The notes beneath the pieces were generated by a model. The model saw only the letters and a program-made list of their open reading frames with translations. It did no database searches and was not told the origin of the DNA. From positions 24,818,752-24,882,751 of the forward strand of contig JAVGWX010000025.1 in the NCBI GenBank assembly GCA_036924085.1: DNA of 64,000 bases, read 5' to 3'. Numbering within the stretch: the first letter of the stretch is position 1; every line of letters begins with the position of its first letter. This document shows, piece by piece, positions 20,992 through 30,765 of this stretch. The position numbers and the translations under genes were made by a program. The stretch comes from Ariolimax columbianus. Its lineage: Eukaryota; Mollusca; Gastropoda; Stylommatophora; Arionidae.

Positions 20992-22124
20992 CTCTTAAAG
21001 GCCATAATTTTGTAACTAGTTTTGCCAGAATTATTTTTTCTATAAAAGCAGTCTCTTCATAAAACTTGAATTTTCTTAATTATTTCACAAGGAAGACAAG
21101 CATGTTATATATCAAATTAAAGGAAAATGAATATGCAGTAAGAATATGCAGGTCTTGTAGAATTTCTTAAAATATTACAAGTAATTGTTTATAATTATTT
21201 TGCCATTTATTGTAATAAAAACTATTTTTCACACACAAAAATGTCACCTCTCTATGAATAATCACTGAAACGTAATGCAGATTGGTCTAGTGTACTTCAG
21301 AATAACAGTATCCACATATGAATAATATCTACAAGAAAATAATTTTCTGTGGTAGTCAAAGTGAGTTGATGTGTCACTGAGTTGTAGGTCTCCCTTCACT
21401 CCACACGGTCGACTACATTTTGGCAGCATTCTGAATGAGTTCTGGGTCTCAGCCAGCCAGTGGTGATGGAATTTGGTACCGAAATCCATTCGCTAGAATT
21501 TGCTTTAGAAATATTGCATCTTCGTTTTTCTGTTAACAGTGCAGTCAAATATTTTTGCCTCTTAGCAGCACTAGGTCCTGGCTGTGACAAGTCCCCTCAT
21601 CTTCAGCATCAGATTCAGTAGGCTGAGTAGGTTGACTAATATTATATTCTATGTCTGACTCTGATTCAACATCAGAAAAATGTGTATCCTCATCACTAAA
21701 TTCATCTAGAGTACACAACTCCCTAGCCTTTTCTACAGATAAAAACAACCTACTATTAGACAATCTTGAAGTGCTAGGTTCGCTAGACAATCTGGAAGTT
21801 CTAGATTCACTAGACAATCTTTGAAGTGCTAGGTTCACTAGACAATCTTGAAGTGCTAGGTTGGCTAGACATTTTTGTGATAGACTGATCTGAAAGACGA
21901 GAAATGTTTTCCAACTAACAATGTCCACACAAAGCATGCAGCTATTTTACATTTGAAACACAAATATGAGTTACTTCCGTTACCATGAAATGGCAATTCA
22001 AGTTTAAAAACACTGAAAAAACGAAACAAATTTAGTTCGATGTGCTGTTAATGATATGAGCATTTTTCTTACATCAAGTGGACGCCAGAAAGAACGCTGA
22101 CAGCCTTATTATGAACTTTAAGAG
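20992..22124 (-). mobile_element. Non-autonomous piggyBac-type element
   Basis: Flanked by TTAA on both sides (20988-20991 and 22125-22128). Terminal inverted repeats are CTCTTAAAGGCCATAAT and, on the other strand, CTCTTAAAGTTCATAAT, matching at 15 of 17 positions. TTAA duplication is the hallmark of piggyBac. At 1133 bp the element is too short for a full transposase. It keeps only an N-terminal-like acidic frame (21937-21545) and so seems to be an internally deleted derivative. Confidence 0.85.
21400..21937 (-). pseudogene. piggyBac transposase N-terminal remnant
   Basis: The - strand frame contains RLSSESRTSRLSSEPSTSRL repeats, then SVEKARELCTLDEFSDEDTH, FSDVESESDIEYN and SDAEDEGT. A Ser/Asp/Glu-rich acidic leader like this precedes the catalytic domain in many piggyBac transposases. 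A frame change near 21560 leads to KRQKYLTALLTEKRR. The DDD catalytic core is absent. Confidence 0.6.
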
Positions 22125-22327
22125 TTAAACAAGGCCGTAAAATAAATACCAATGATTTCTACAAAGATGTAATTAGACGTGAGATAGGGGAAATGAACTT
22201 GTTACATCTCGTAAACTTAAATTGTTCGCACGCAAAGTCAGTGTGATATTGAAATTTCTAAAACCGCTTTATGGAGAGTTGTTATGTGCAGCTTTTCTGA
22301 AATTTTCTAGTGGCAGAAACATAGTTT

Positions 22328-23672
22328 GTGGAAAACTGCGCCTCATTTTCCGCACGATGCAAACATTTGAGGCAGATTCGTGAGCGCATGATGGAAGGCT
22401 ATGACACATTATATTTGGACAAATCGAGGGTAATTGCTGACCATACAGAAAGAATGGCAATCACTGGACAGAAACAAAAGAAGGGAAATTCCAAGTAGCA
22501 AGGGTCAACTCATGGTAACAGCTCATGCAGGGAGCAAGGGTCAACTCATGGTACCAGCTCATACAGGGAGCAAGGGTCAACACATTGTAACAGCTCATGC
22601 AGGGAGCAAGGGTCAACACATTGTAACAGCTCATATGCAGGGAGCAAGGGTCAACACATTGTAACAGCTCATGCAGGGAGCAAGGGTCAACACATTGTAA
22701 CAGCTCATGAAGGGAGCATGGGTCAACACATTGTAACAGCTCATGCAGGGAGCAAGGGTCAACACATTGTAACAGCTCATGCAAGGAGCAAGGGTCAACA
22801 CATTGTAACAGCTCATGCAGGGAGCATGGGTCAACACATTGTAACAGCTCATGCAGGGAGCATGGGTCAACATATTGTAACAGCTCATGCAGGGAGCATG
22901 GGTCAACACATTGTAACAGCTCATGCAGGGAGCAAGGGTCAACACATTGTAACAGCTCATGCAGGGAGCAAGGGTCAACACATTGTAACAGCTCATGCAG
23001 GGAGCATAGGTCAACACATTGTAACAGCTCATGCAGGGAGCAAGGGTCAACACATTGTAACAGCTCATGCAGGGAGCATGGGTCAACACATTGTAACAGC
23101 TCATGCAGGGAGCAAGGGTCAACACATTGTAATTAGCTCATGCAAGGAGCAAGGGTCAACACATTGTAACAGCTCATGCAGGTCATATAAGTGGAGCAAA
23201 ACTTCTTTTCCAAGCACAGTCCACAGATGGTAGGGACTACCACACTGAAATGAATGGAGAGATTTTCAGGAATTGGTTGGAGAATATATTTCATCCCACT
23301 CTGGATAGGCCATCATGTCTTGTAATGGACAATGCATCCTATCATAATGTTACAAAATTTCAAAATTGTTTTTAGTTGACAAGATCATTGCAGAGCATAG
23401 CCACACCTCTCAGACTACCACCGTACCATTCACACCTCAACCCCGTATACATTATGTGGGCTGCAATTAAAGGTCAAGTTGCCGTACAGAACAAGACTTT
23501 CATGTGTGATGTTAAAGAATTGACATTTAATGCCCTCTCAGCAATCGATATTGAGTCCTGGAATAAATGTGAAGAACATGTGCTCAAAGAGGAAGAAGCA
23601 AATTGGCAACGAGATGGCTTGCATTTTATTCAGCCCTTAGCAGTAGTTAATCTCTTTGAATCGTCAGAATAG
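22328..23672 (+). pseudogene. DDE transposase (Tc1/mariner-IS630 type) with internal repeat expansion
   Basis: Frames in order: VENCASFSARCKHLRQIRER, then GYDTLYLDKSRVIADHT (first catalytic Asp in YLD, where YLDETW is usual). After a frameshift near 22440 comes IQKEWQSLDRNKRREIPSSK, then GQLMVTAHAGS, then about 19 tandem copies of a 12-codon unit, then VTAHAGHISGAKLLF, STDGRDYHTEMNGEIF and LVMDNASYHNVT (second Asp). A stop follows at 23372-23374, and a separate frame gives LRLPPYHSHLNPVYIMWAAI. The usual LNPIE-x2-W Glu is Tyr, so the third catalytic residue is lost. Nonfunctional. No terminal repeats were identified. Confidence 0.85.
22490..23185 (+). repeat. 36-bp in-frame repeat born inside a transposase gene
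   Basis: The unit AGCAAGGGTCAACACATTGT plus AACAGCTCATGCAGGG encodes SKGQHIVTAHAG. The first copy (KGQLMVTAHAG) and the last (VTAHAGHISG) are continuous with flanking transposase coding sequence, where a single LIVxHAG block is normal. The unit is exactly 12 codons in most copies; one copy near 22630 has 3 extra bases and one near 23135 is altered. Confidence 0.95.
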
Positions 23673-23834
23673 TGCAGTTCACATGCCAATCTCAGTTACT
23701 GACAAGTGGATTATCTCAGTCGATCAACCAACAAACACTATAATATTTTTCAGTGGTATGAAAAGATAGTGGTCCTAATTTTTGTGTGGAAAAATAACAG
23801 CAATAACTGGTGCTTTATTTTTCTGCTTTGCACA

Positions 23835-24450
23835 ACAAATTTGTAATGGGTGATTTCAATGACAGACCAGGATTAGATAGAAAAGGGGTTGAAGACTTAA
23901 CTAGGGAACTTTGGAGACAAACTTAGACAGAAAAACAGTAATGGTTGCAGACTACTTGAATGATGTAGTCTGAATGATTTGTTTGTAGTCTGAATGATTT
24001 GTTTATAACTAACACCTCTTTCAACATACAGTCACAAGTATTGACATGGTACAGATGACATGACCTGCATTGTAAAAGTCAGATAGACTTTATTCTAGTT
24101 AAGAGAAACAAGAAAAGAGCAGTAATAGATTCAAGAGCTATACAAAATTAGTGTGTAGATATTGATCACAAAGTGGTAATGTTGGTTATGAAAGTTCAAG
24201 ACAAAAAGCATCCCTAACGAAAGGATGTGTTAGGAAAAGAATCGATACACACAAACTTATTACAGAAACGGTTTAGCCTATGCTAAAAGAATTGCAGAGA
24301 GCTTTGCTAGATTGTCCACAGATAAAATCAGTTGAAAGAGAATGGGCAACGTTTACAAGTCATTGAATAAAAGCAGCTAAATAAACATGTGGTACTGTAA
24401 AGTCAAGAGGTTCAAGGTCGTTAGAAACAGCGTGGTGGAGCGACGAAGTC
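23835..24450 (+). pseudogene. RTE-like LINE, endonuclease part
   Basis: Broken frames give FVMGDFNDRPGLDRKG (the GDFN motif of AP-type endonucleases), SNGCRLLE, ITNTSFN, QIDFILVKRN and DIDHKVVM (the final D-H pair). This is the C-terminal half of the endonuclease domain of a LINE continuing to 29900. Multiple stops and a short direct repeat near 23965-24000 are present. Confidence 0.7.
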
Positions 24451-24680
24451 AAAACAGTTAACAAAGAGAAGAAGAATAGCTACAAAGAGAAGAACAGCTA
24501 ACAAAGAGAAGAAGAACAGCTAACAAAGAGAAGAAGAACAGCTAACAAAGAGAAGAATAGCTACAAAGAGAAGAAGAATAGCTACAAAGAGAAGAAGAAC
24601 AGCTAACAAAGAGAAGAAGAATAGCTACAAAGAGAAGAAGAATAGCTACAAAGAGAAGAAGAATAGCTACAAAGCATGGG
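24450..24680. repeat. Purine-rich tandem repeat, about 21-24 bp unit
   Basis: AGCTAACAAAGAGAAGAAGA and the variant AGCTACAAAGAGAAGAAGA recur about ten times, inside the LINE between its endonuclease and RT domains. Confidence 0.9.
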
Positions 24681-25420
24681 CTGCAAGCAAAAAGGAGCAA
24701 GACTATGTCGACTATAGGAAGCAAGAAAAGCATGCACAGTTGACAATTAAGTAGGTTAAATCTAAATCTTGGACAGAGTATAGGGAACTTCTTCATTCAG
24801 ATTTTTAAAATGCAACAAGAAATTTTTACATGAAAATCAAAAGTAGGAGAGGTGATTGTTACAATCGAACAGAAATTATTAATGACGAAAATGGAATCAC
24901 AGTAAGTGACCCTCAACTTGTCCTGAACAGCAATACTTTAAATAACTTCTCGATTTACCAACAACTGGGATCAATGACAAACAAGATACTAACGTTAATG
25001 CTGGAACCAGGCATACCACTTTCAGAAATGAGATATGCTTTACAAGTAGCTCCCCACAACAAATGTCCAGAGCCTGACAACATTCAGGTTGAATTCATTA
25101 AAGCAGTCAATGAGGTAGGGATATTGTGGCTACAAAGATTGTATAACCTTTGGACCACACAGGAAATGCCAGAAGATTGGAGAAATGCAATTAAAATCCC
25201 TCTATGGAAAAAGAAAGGTAGGAAAAGAGACTACAAAATATATAGAGGAATACCTGAACAAAACTGGCAAAATATGTTGTAAAATCTTGGGGAAAAAGAT
25301 AACGCTGTGTTATCGAACCTCAGCTCAACCAGTCAGATGGGATTTAGAAAGAACAGAAGCTGCACGGATGCAATTTTTATACTCCGGTAATTGATGGAGA
25401 AAACAATTGAATACGACCAG
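24680..25420 (+). pseudogene. RTE-like LINE, reverse transcriptase N-terminal part
   Basis: Gives RSRRGDCYNRTEIINDENGI, then PLSEMRYALQVAPHNKCPEP with DNIQVEFIKAV (the GpDgI-vEl block), LQRLYNLWTTQEMPEDWRNA and IKIPLWKKKGRKRDYKIYRG. This is the RT fingers region. The frame from 24830 stays open for 150 codons and then shifts. A SINE-like insertion follows directly at 25431. Confidence 0.85.
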
Positions 25421-25430
25421 GAACTGTATG

Positions 25431-25806
25431 CTTACTCGAGTGGTGCGCCGGGGTCTTTGTGTGTGACAAGGATAAATGTAGCACCAGTACCTCACAGAGA
25501 GCATGTGGTAAGAGGCGAATCATTGTGTAACTGTGACATGGCATAACACCAGCCAAGGTTAGCTGGTTTGTTTAAAGCAGCATAGATGGCGCCTAACAGG
25601 CTGCGGGTCTACTTTGCTCTAGTCTTTGAGTCTATTAAGATGAACTCGAAAATCGGTTAACCACCTAACGCAGCGGAGTATTAAGCTCAAGCCTAGCCCG
25701 CTAAGCAGGACATCTTTCTGCCGGCTACATCCAGCTCATACCAGACCTGGGACCTGCACAAGGGCATCTGCCCCTGTAGAAGTACAGGTCGACTAAGAAC
25801 TGAGAA
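25431..25806. mobile_element. 376-bp unclassified insertion with 10-bp TSD
   Basis: GAACTGTATG flanks the element on both sides (25421-25430 and 25807-25816), and the LINE reading continues after the second copy with LYVAFLDQEKAFDKVD. The insert has no coding capacity and a mixed base composition unlike the AT-rich surroundings. It does not share the SINE core block. A SINE of a third family is the simplest reading; its orientation is not certain. Confidence 0.7.
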
Positions 25807-25816
25807 GAACTGTATG

Positions 25817-25880
25817 TTGCATTTCTAGATCAAGAAAAAGCTTTTGACAAGGTAGACATCATCTACTACAGACCGCTTCG
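25817..25880 (+). pseudogene. RTE-like LINE, RT motif with catalytic Asp
   Basis: VAFLDQEKAFDKVD is the first catalytic motif (F-x-D-x-x-K-A-F-D) of the reverse transcriptase and continues the fragment before the 376-bp insertion. Sequence after 25880 diverges into a short direct repeat (CTACTACAGACC...GGTGTGCTGG, twice) and a tRNA-like SINE. Confidence 0.75.
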
Positions 25881-25974
25881 CCACTGGTGTCGCTACCTGG
25901 TGTGCTGGGGTAGTTGAGGGGTTTTAAAGGCTGAGTACTACAGACCACTTCATGACCTGGTGTGCTGGCTATGT

Positions 25975-26100
25975 TTGTTTATTTCACCCATGACAGAAAA
26001 ACAACATATGCCATACCGGGGATTCGAATCGCTGTCCTCCTTGTCGGCAGGCAAGCATCGAAACTATTAGGCCACGCACTCCTCTCTAGTAAACTAAATA
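25975..26100 (-). mobile_element. tRNA-derived SINE head, another family
   Basis: On the - strand GAGTGCGTGGCCTAATAGTT contains an A-box and GCGATTCGAATCCCCGGTAT a strong B-box; the two are spaced as in a tRNA. The acceptor ends do not pair and no intact anticodon arm is evident, so it is a SINE head and not a tRNA gene. It interrupts the RTE-like LINE. Confidence 0.7.
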
Positions 26101-26262
26101 CAGCATGTAAAGAATAATAAAGCATGTGAATCAATGTAGAAAAAAAAACTGAGGTCATGAAAATATCTAGAATAGCCTGAGACAATATCGCCATTGAGAA
26201 ACAGGAAATCAAACAGATGAAAGATTTCACATACTTAGGAACACATTATCAGCAAACTAAAG
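26100..26262 (+). pseudogene. RTE-like LINE, RT palm end
   Basis: Gives NVEKKTEVMKISRIA, then EIKQMKDFTYLGTHYQQTKE, matching the NvdKTevM and F-YLG blocks that follow the YADD motif in RTE-like elements. It runs straight into the 50-bp array. Confidence 0.8.
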
Positions 26263-26664
26263 AATTACTGCAGAACTCCAACAAAGATACAATAAGGCAA
26301 ATCAGATCAATTAATGACTGCAGAACTCCAACAAAGATGCAATAAGGCAAATCAGATCAATTAATGACTGCAGAACTCCAACAAAGATTAAATAAGGCAA
26401 ATCAGATCAATTAATGACTGCAGAACTCCAACAAAGATGCAATAAGGTAAATCAGATCAATTAATGACTGCAGAACTCCAACAAAGATGCAATAAGGCAA
26501 ATCAGATCAATTAATGACTGCAGAACTCCAACAAAGATGCAAAAAGGCAAATCAGATCAATTAATGACTGCAGAACTCCAACAAAGATGCAATAAGGCAA
26601 ATCAGATCAATTAATGACTGCAGAACTCCAACAAAGATGCAATAAGGCAGATCAGATCAGTTAA
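26255..26664 (+). repeat. 50-bp minisatellite within LINE ORF, left part, 8 copies
   Basis: The unit is TGACTGCAGAACTCCAACAA plus AGATGCAATAAGGCAAATCA and GATCAATTAA. One frame of the unit reads TAELQQRCNKANQIN, the expected next block of the LINE ORF (E-qqRi-kANqin). Each unit contains a TTAA site. The array resumes after the piggyBac insertion at 28903. Confidence 0.93.
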
Positions 26665-28902
26665 CCCTTTGAACCCTGGTCACCTGGCCTGTAAAACCCC
26701 ACTCCCCTGGGCTCCTGAAGAAAAAAAGCCAAAAATGGACACCTGAACAAAACTAGTTTCAATGACAAAACTAAGTGATCTGTTTCAATTATTTGATCTC
26801 AAATAGACTGACCTGATCATCTCCAATATTCCTGCTTATTATGCCAGTCCTCCCAGCATGTAGACCCATCCTTTAGGCACAGATAAGTTTCACAATTTTT
26901 ACACCAAAATTTTGTCTTGACTTGTTTGAATGGTCTGTCTTTGTAGGCCATGTTTGGGAAGTCCTTGACATGCTTGTTAAATTTAAATGACCATACTACA
27001 CAAACATTATTTTCTGTAGCTTTTGGAGACATTTGTGGATGATGGGAACCAACATTTTCCAGTCTCTGTTGTTTCTCGACACGGTTGTGAAGTTTTGCAG
27101 TAGCTGTTCTATAATCCTCAATGAGGGATAAACAAACTTCGTTTATGAACATCCCAAATGTCCTGTAGCGTCTTCCTGTTGTATTGTGGGGACTATAATG
27201 AGCCATAAGTATGTAGGCATTATTACATGCCCACATAAAGAATTTCACAATTAGCCTCCTAGGCCAGCGATAATGCTGTCGTGTCTTGTTGAGACGACAA
27301 ATTTGGTCGTTGACATCTGTGACCCGTATGAAAGCATTTTAGTCAATACAAAGTTGAGGAGTTGGAACATCTACAGCTGTTCCATCCTTTCTTCTTCTAA
27401 CAGTTCCAATTTCTGTTGGGTTGTGGTAGTTGGATATAAAATTTACAGGTCTTTGGTCCATCCAGACAAGGCATACAATGTTGTTATAGCAAATAAATTC
27501 TGAATGACCCCTGTCCATTTTCTTCTTTCCTGACAGAACTATTCCTATTTGTCATTGCTGTATCTACAGCAAGTGTACCATAATCAGTCTACAACTTGTC
27601 AAAGAGAGTTACACTGTTGTAGAATCTGTCCATAATAACATATGGTTTTTGTTGTTAAAATTCTAATAACAACGCTACCAACACCACCAAGATCTGGAAT
27701 AATATTGTCTGCTTTTCCAGTGTAGATTTCCAGATTCAGAATATATCCAGAGCTTGCTTCACAAGCCGTGTAAGCCTTTATTCCTCACTTTATGGGCTTT
27801 GACTTGATATACTGTTTGAAGGCAAGCCTGCTCTTCGAGGGGATCATACCTTCATCTAAGCTTAAGTGCTGTGAAGGCAAATAATAGTGCTGAAATTTTG
27901 GCAGCAACACATCCAACATAGGCCTCACTTTGTAAAGTTTATCTGCTTTATCCAAAGCCGGGCCCTCCTCATCAACAAGATGAAGAAAAGTCCAGAGAGC
28001 AAGGAAGCGTCACAGTGCAGAAACCAGGAGTATGAGACACGAAGTTAGCAGACGAGCTAGACCAGTACTCCTCGTAACGTGGTTTAATCACACTGTGTTC
28101 CATTTGAAGACGCAGTCCAAAGAATGCTTTCATCTCTGCCACTACTACACTTTAAAAATGTTTGGCATAGTAGCTAGTTGGTTTCTTGCTTCTCACCTGC
28201 TCAGCGTGTCGAGTTGTCTGCTCACACAAATTGTGCCAGAAATCATTATCCAGGAAAAGTTGCAAAAATTCACTGGCTTTACTTTCTGGATTAATAGATT
28301 CTGGAATGTTCTTAGGGCATATCTGCTCCATAAATGTTGTGTCTACTACAGACACAGGTCTGAATATATTTATTGGAGACCAACCTGCATCAAATTTACT
28401 TGAGACACTACCTGGGAGATGCCCCCTTCCACGCCCCTGTAAAACAGCCTGATCGCCAGAAAACCAGAAAAATCAGGAACAGGGTAAGATGTAGCTTCAT
28501 CAGAGTCTAATGAACACATGTTATCACTCAAATGATCATCTGATTCAACTTCTATATCAGTTTCAGAATAGTTGCTATCTAAATCTAATTCATCGTCCTC
28601 CGAATTATTGAGAACAATCTCGACAGCTTGTTCCATTGTAAGCCTTTTAGAATGCTCATTTACTGGTTTTTCTGCATGTCTTTTCATCGTGAAAATATTG
28701 TAAAAATTTGTCGCAATGTGATCAGTTCATGGACGCCACCATTTTGAAGTAACATTCAGGAAGCAGTATGCAAATTCTGCAGTGTCTATCCATACTATGC
28801 CCGTTCTTATAAGATACGTGTGCTCTACCGCCAAACCGGGGACTCGGGCAGCGGGTTATGTACACACACACAACGGTTCATCGGGATCACGGGTTCAAAG
28901 GG
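26665..28902 (-). mobile_element. piggyBac transposon inserted in the 50-bp array
   Basis: A 2238-bp element with perfect 12-bp terminal inverted repeats, CCCTTTGAACCC and GGGTTCAAAGGG, flanked by TTAA at 26661-26664 and 28903-28906. The flanks are two parts of the same minisatellite, whose unit ends in TTAA. It carries a degraded transposase on the - strand. The termini agree with piggyBac ends (TTAA then CCYT). Confidence 0.95.
26817..28687 (-). pseudogene. piggyBac transposase (PGBD-like), degraded
   Basis: The cut-and-paste transposase of the surrounding element. From the start: acidic leader NNSEDDELDLDSNYSETDIE (28687-28490); ASEFLQLFLDNDFWHNLCEQ (about 28270); DKADKLYKVRPMLDVL, then LSLDEGMIPSKSRLAFKQYI and KSKPIKGIKAY with an inserted stop (27980-27770), which holds the first catalytic Asp (LSLDEGM); TGKADNIIPDLGGVGSVVIR; and the C-terminal Cys-rich block FWCKNCETYLCLKDGSTCWE with DWHNK (26890-26840). 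At least five frameshifts or stops mean it is inactive. Confidence 0.9.
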
Positions 28903-29450
28903 TTAATGACTGCAGAACTCCAACAAAGATGCAATACGGTAAATCAGATCAATAAATAAGGGGACGGCGTGGCCTAGTGGTTAAGTGGCACGGCTCACAA
29001 CCCGAAGGTGCTGGGCTTGATCCCCATCACAGCACCGGCATTTACCCCGGGGAAGCAAACCATTAGAAAATGCAGGAGGAAGCAGACCCTTACATAAAAT
29101 GCATGCTGAAGACGGATGCACTGGGCCGACAGGCGCAAAATAAAAACCACAGTGCAACGCACACCGCCTGGGGGGGGGGGGGGGGAGAGATCAATAAAGG
29201 ACTCCAGAACTCCAACAAAGATGCAATAAGGTAAATCAGATCAATTAATGACTGCAGAACTCCAACAAAGATGCAATAAGGCAAATCAGATCAATTAATG
29301 ACTGCAGAACTCCAACAAAGATGCAATAAGGCAAAAATCAGATCAAATAATGACTGCAGAACTCCAACAAAGATGCAATAAGGCAAATCAGATCAATTAA
29401 GGACTGCAGAACTCCAACAAAGATGCAATAAGGTAAATCAGATCAATTAA
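28903..29450 (+). repeat. 50-bp minisatellite within LINE ORF, right part, about 8 copies
   Basis: Continuation of the array at 26255 after the piggyBac. It is interrupted again by the SINE at 28957-29187. Units show AATAAGG(C/T)AAATCAGATC variants. It ends at 29450 where single-copy LINE sequence resumes. Confidence 0.93.
28957..29187 (+). mobile_element. tRNA-derived SINE, family 1, full length with TSD
   Basis: Flanked by AGATCAATAAA (28946-28956 and 29188-29198). Head GGCGTGGCCTAGTGGTTAAG is an A-box and GGGCTTGATCCCC a B-box, so transcription would be by pol III. The body includes 29096-29139, homologous to SINE family 2. It ends in an unusual run of about 18 G. It lies inside a minisatellite that lies inside a LINE. 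Confidence 0.9.
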
Positions 29451-29900
29451 CTTTCATACTTAATTGCAATAAATACAAAAGGAACTTTATACAACATGAT
29501 TTTCGTCTCAACACTATGCTATCAATGTCAAAACGGGACACTAATATCAAATGAAAAACAAATCGTAACAACAGAAATTAAATGCCTGTTTAAATATTGG
29601 CCGTAACAAGGAAAGACATGATCAGAAAAAATGACAACAGGAGACTAGTGGGAACAACGCCAGTATTAGACTACATTAAAAGACAGCAACTAAAATGGTT
29701 TGGCCACATAACAAGATACCACCACACAACACTTCCCAACAAGAAATGCTATTAAGATACAACGGATTTAAAGGCTGATCATGTAAAAGGTGGCTTACAG
29801 AAATGTCTGGGAGTAAATGCTACTGTGTATGAGGCACACAGGTGGGCACGTTCTAGAGATCTATTCATAACCTGACACAGAGAGGCATAACAGAATTAGC
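29450..29900 (+). pseudogene. RTE-like LINE, C-terminal part
   Basis: In changing frames: INTKGTLYNMIFVSTLCYQC, then ISNEKQIVTTEIKCL, RKDMIRKNDNRRLVGTTPVL and DYIKRQQLKWFGHITRY, then ARSRDLF. These are the conserved blocks after the RT in RTE-like elements (TrrDkiRN-iR, qLkWFGHitR). The tail is GAAAAGAAGAAGAAATAAAT. The region completes the element begun at 23835. Confidence 0.85.
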
Positions 29901-30379
29901 GAAAAGAAGAAGAAATAAATAAATAAGAAAGCACAAGGAATCTTGAGTCATGTGGAGATCTCAAGATCACAGACTTGTTCAGGATCCATGCCACAAAAGG
30001 AAGCACAACACAATTTGATTGCAACATGACATTTGACATGAAGCAAAGTACTCTACATCTCACTGAATGTTGCCACGTGTGGTATGGACATGCCTTTAGA
30101 AAAGCTTTATCATTATTTAGTGTATTACTGTAAAAATATAAGGTTTGATTAACATTGTTTTGTGCACAATCATAAAACAAAAACGTTTCTATGCAAAAAC
30201 TACACATCCTGTGAATTCATGAACATGAAATCTTAAGGTTCTAGGAAATACAATACTACTTGCACAAAATTACTGTAATATAAGTATAGTAGTTTTTGAG
30301 ATAATTGAGCAAGAGTATGTTCAACAACTTTGGAACGAAATCTAGTTCTTAGCATGTACAATGTTTGAAATAATATAGC
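29901..30379. other. Intron, nothing recognised
   Basis: AT-rich sequence between the RTE-like LINE and the 36-bp array; no feature seen. Confidence 0.5.
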
Positions 30380-30765
30380 TGCAGGCAAACTTTCTACATA
30401 CATTTGACTCTAAGCTGTAGGCAAGCTTGCTCCATACATTTGACTCTAAGCTGTAGGCAAACTTCCTACATACATTTGACTCTAAGCTGTAGGCAAGCTT
30501 ACTCCATACATTTGACTCTAAGCTGTAGGCAAGCTTGCTCCATACATTTGACTCTAAGCTGTAGGCAAACTTCCTACATACATTTGACTCTAAGCTGTAG
30601 GCAAGTTTGCTCCATACATTTGACTCTAAGCTGTAGGCAAACATGCTCCATACATTTGACTCTAAGCTGTAGGCAAGCTTGCTCCATACATTTGACTCTA
30701 AGCTGTAGGCAAACTTCCTACATACATTTGACTCTAAGCTGTAGGCAAGCTTGCTCCATACATTT
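30380..30765. repeat. 36-bp minisatellite, left part
   Basis: The unit CATTTGACTCTAAGCTGTAG plus GCAAGCTTGCTCCATA recurs about ten times. Two unit types alternate, GCTTGCTCCATA and ACTTCCTACATA. The array is the same as 32728-33413 and was split by a LINE insertion. Confidence 0.95.

Noticed and set aside
28960..29035. Functional tRNA gene
   Set aside because: A- and B-boxes are present, but the cloverleaf is incomplete and the unit continues into a SINE body with target duplications. The same applies to 5230-5308 and 25990-26090.
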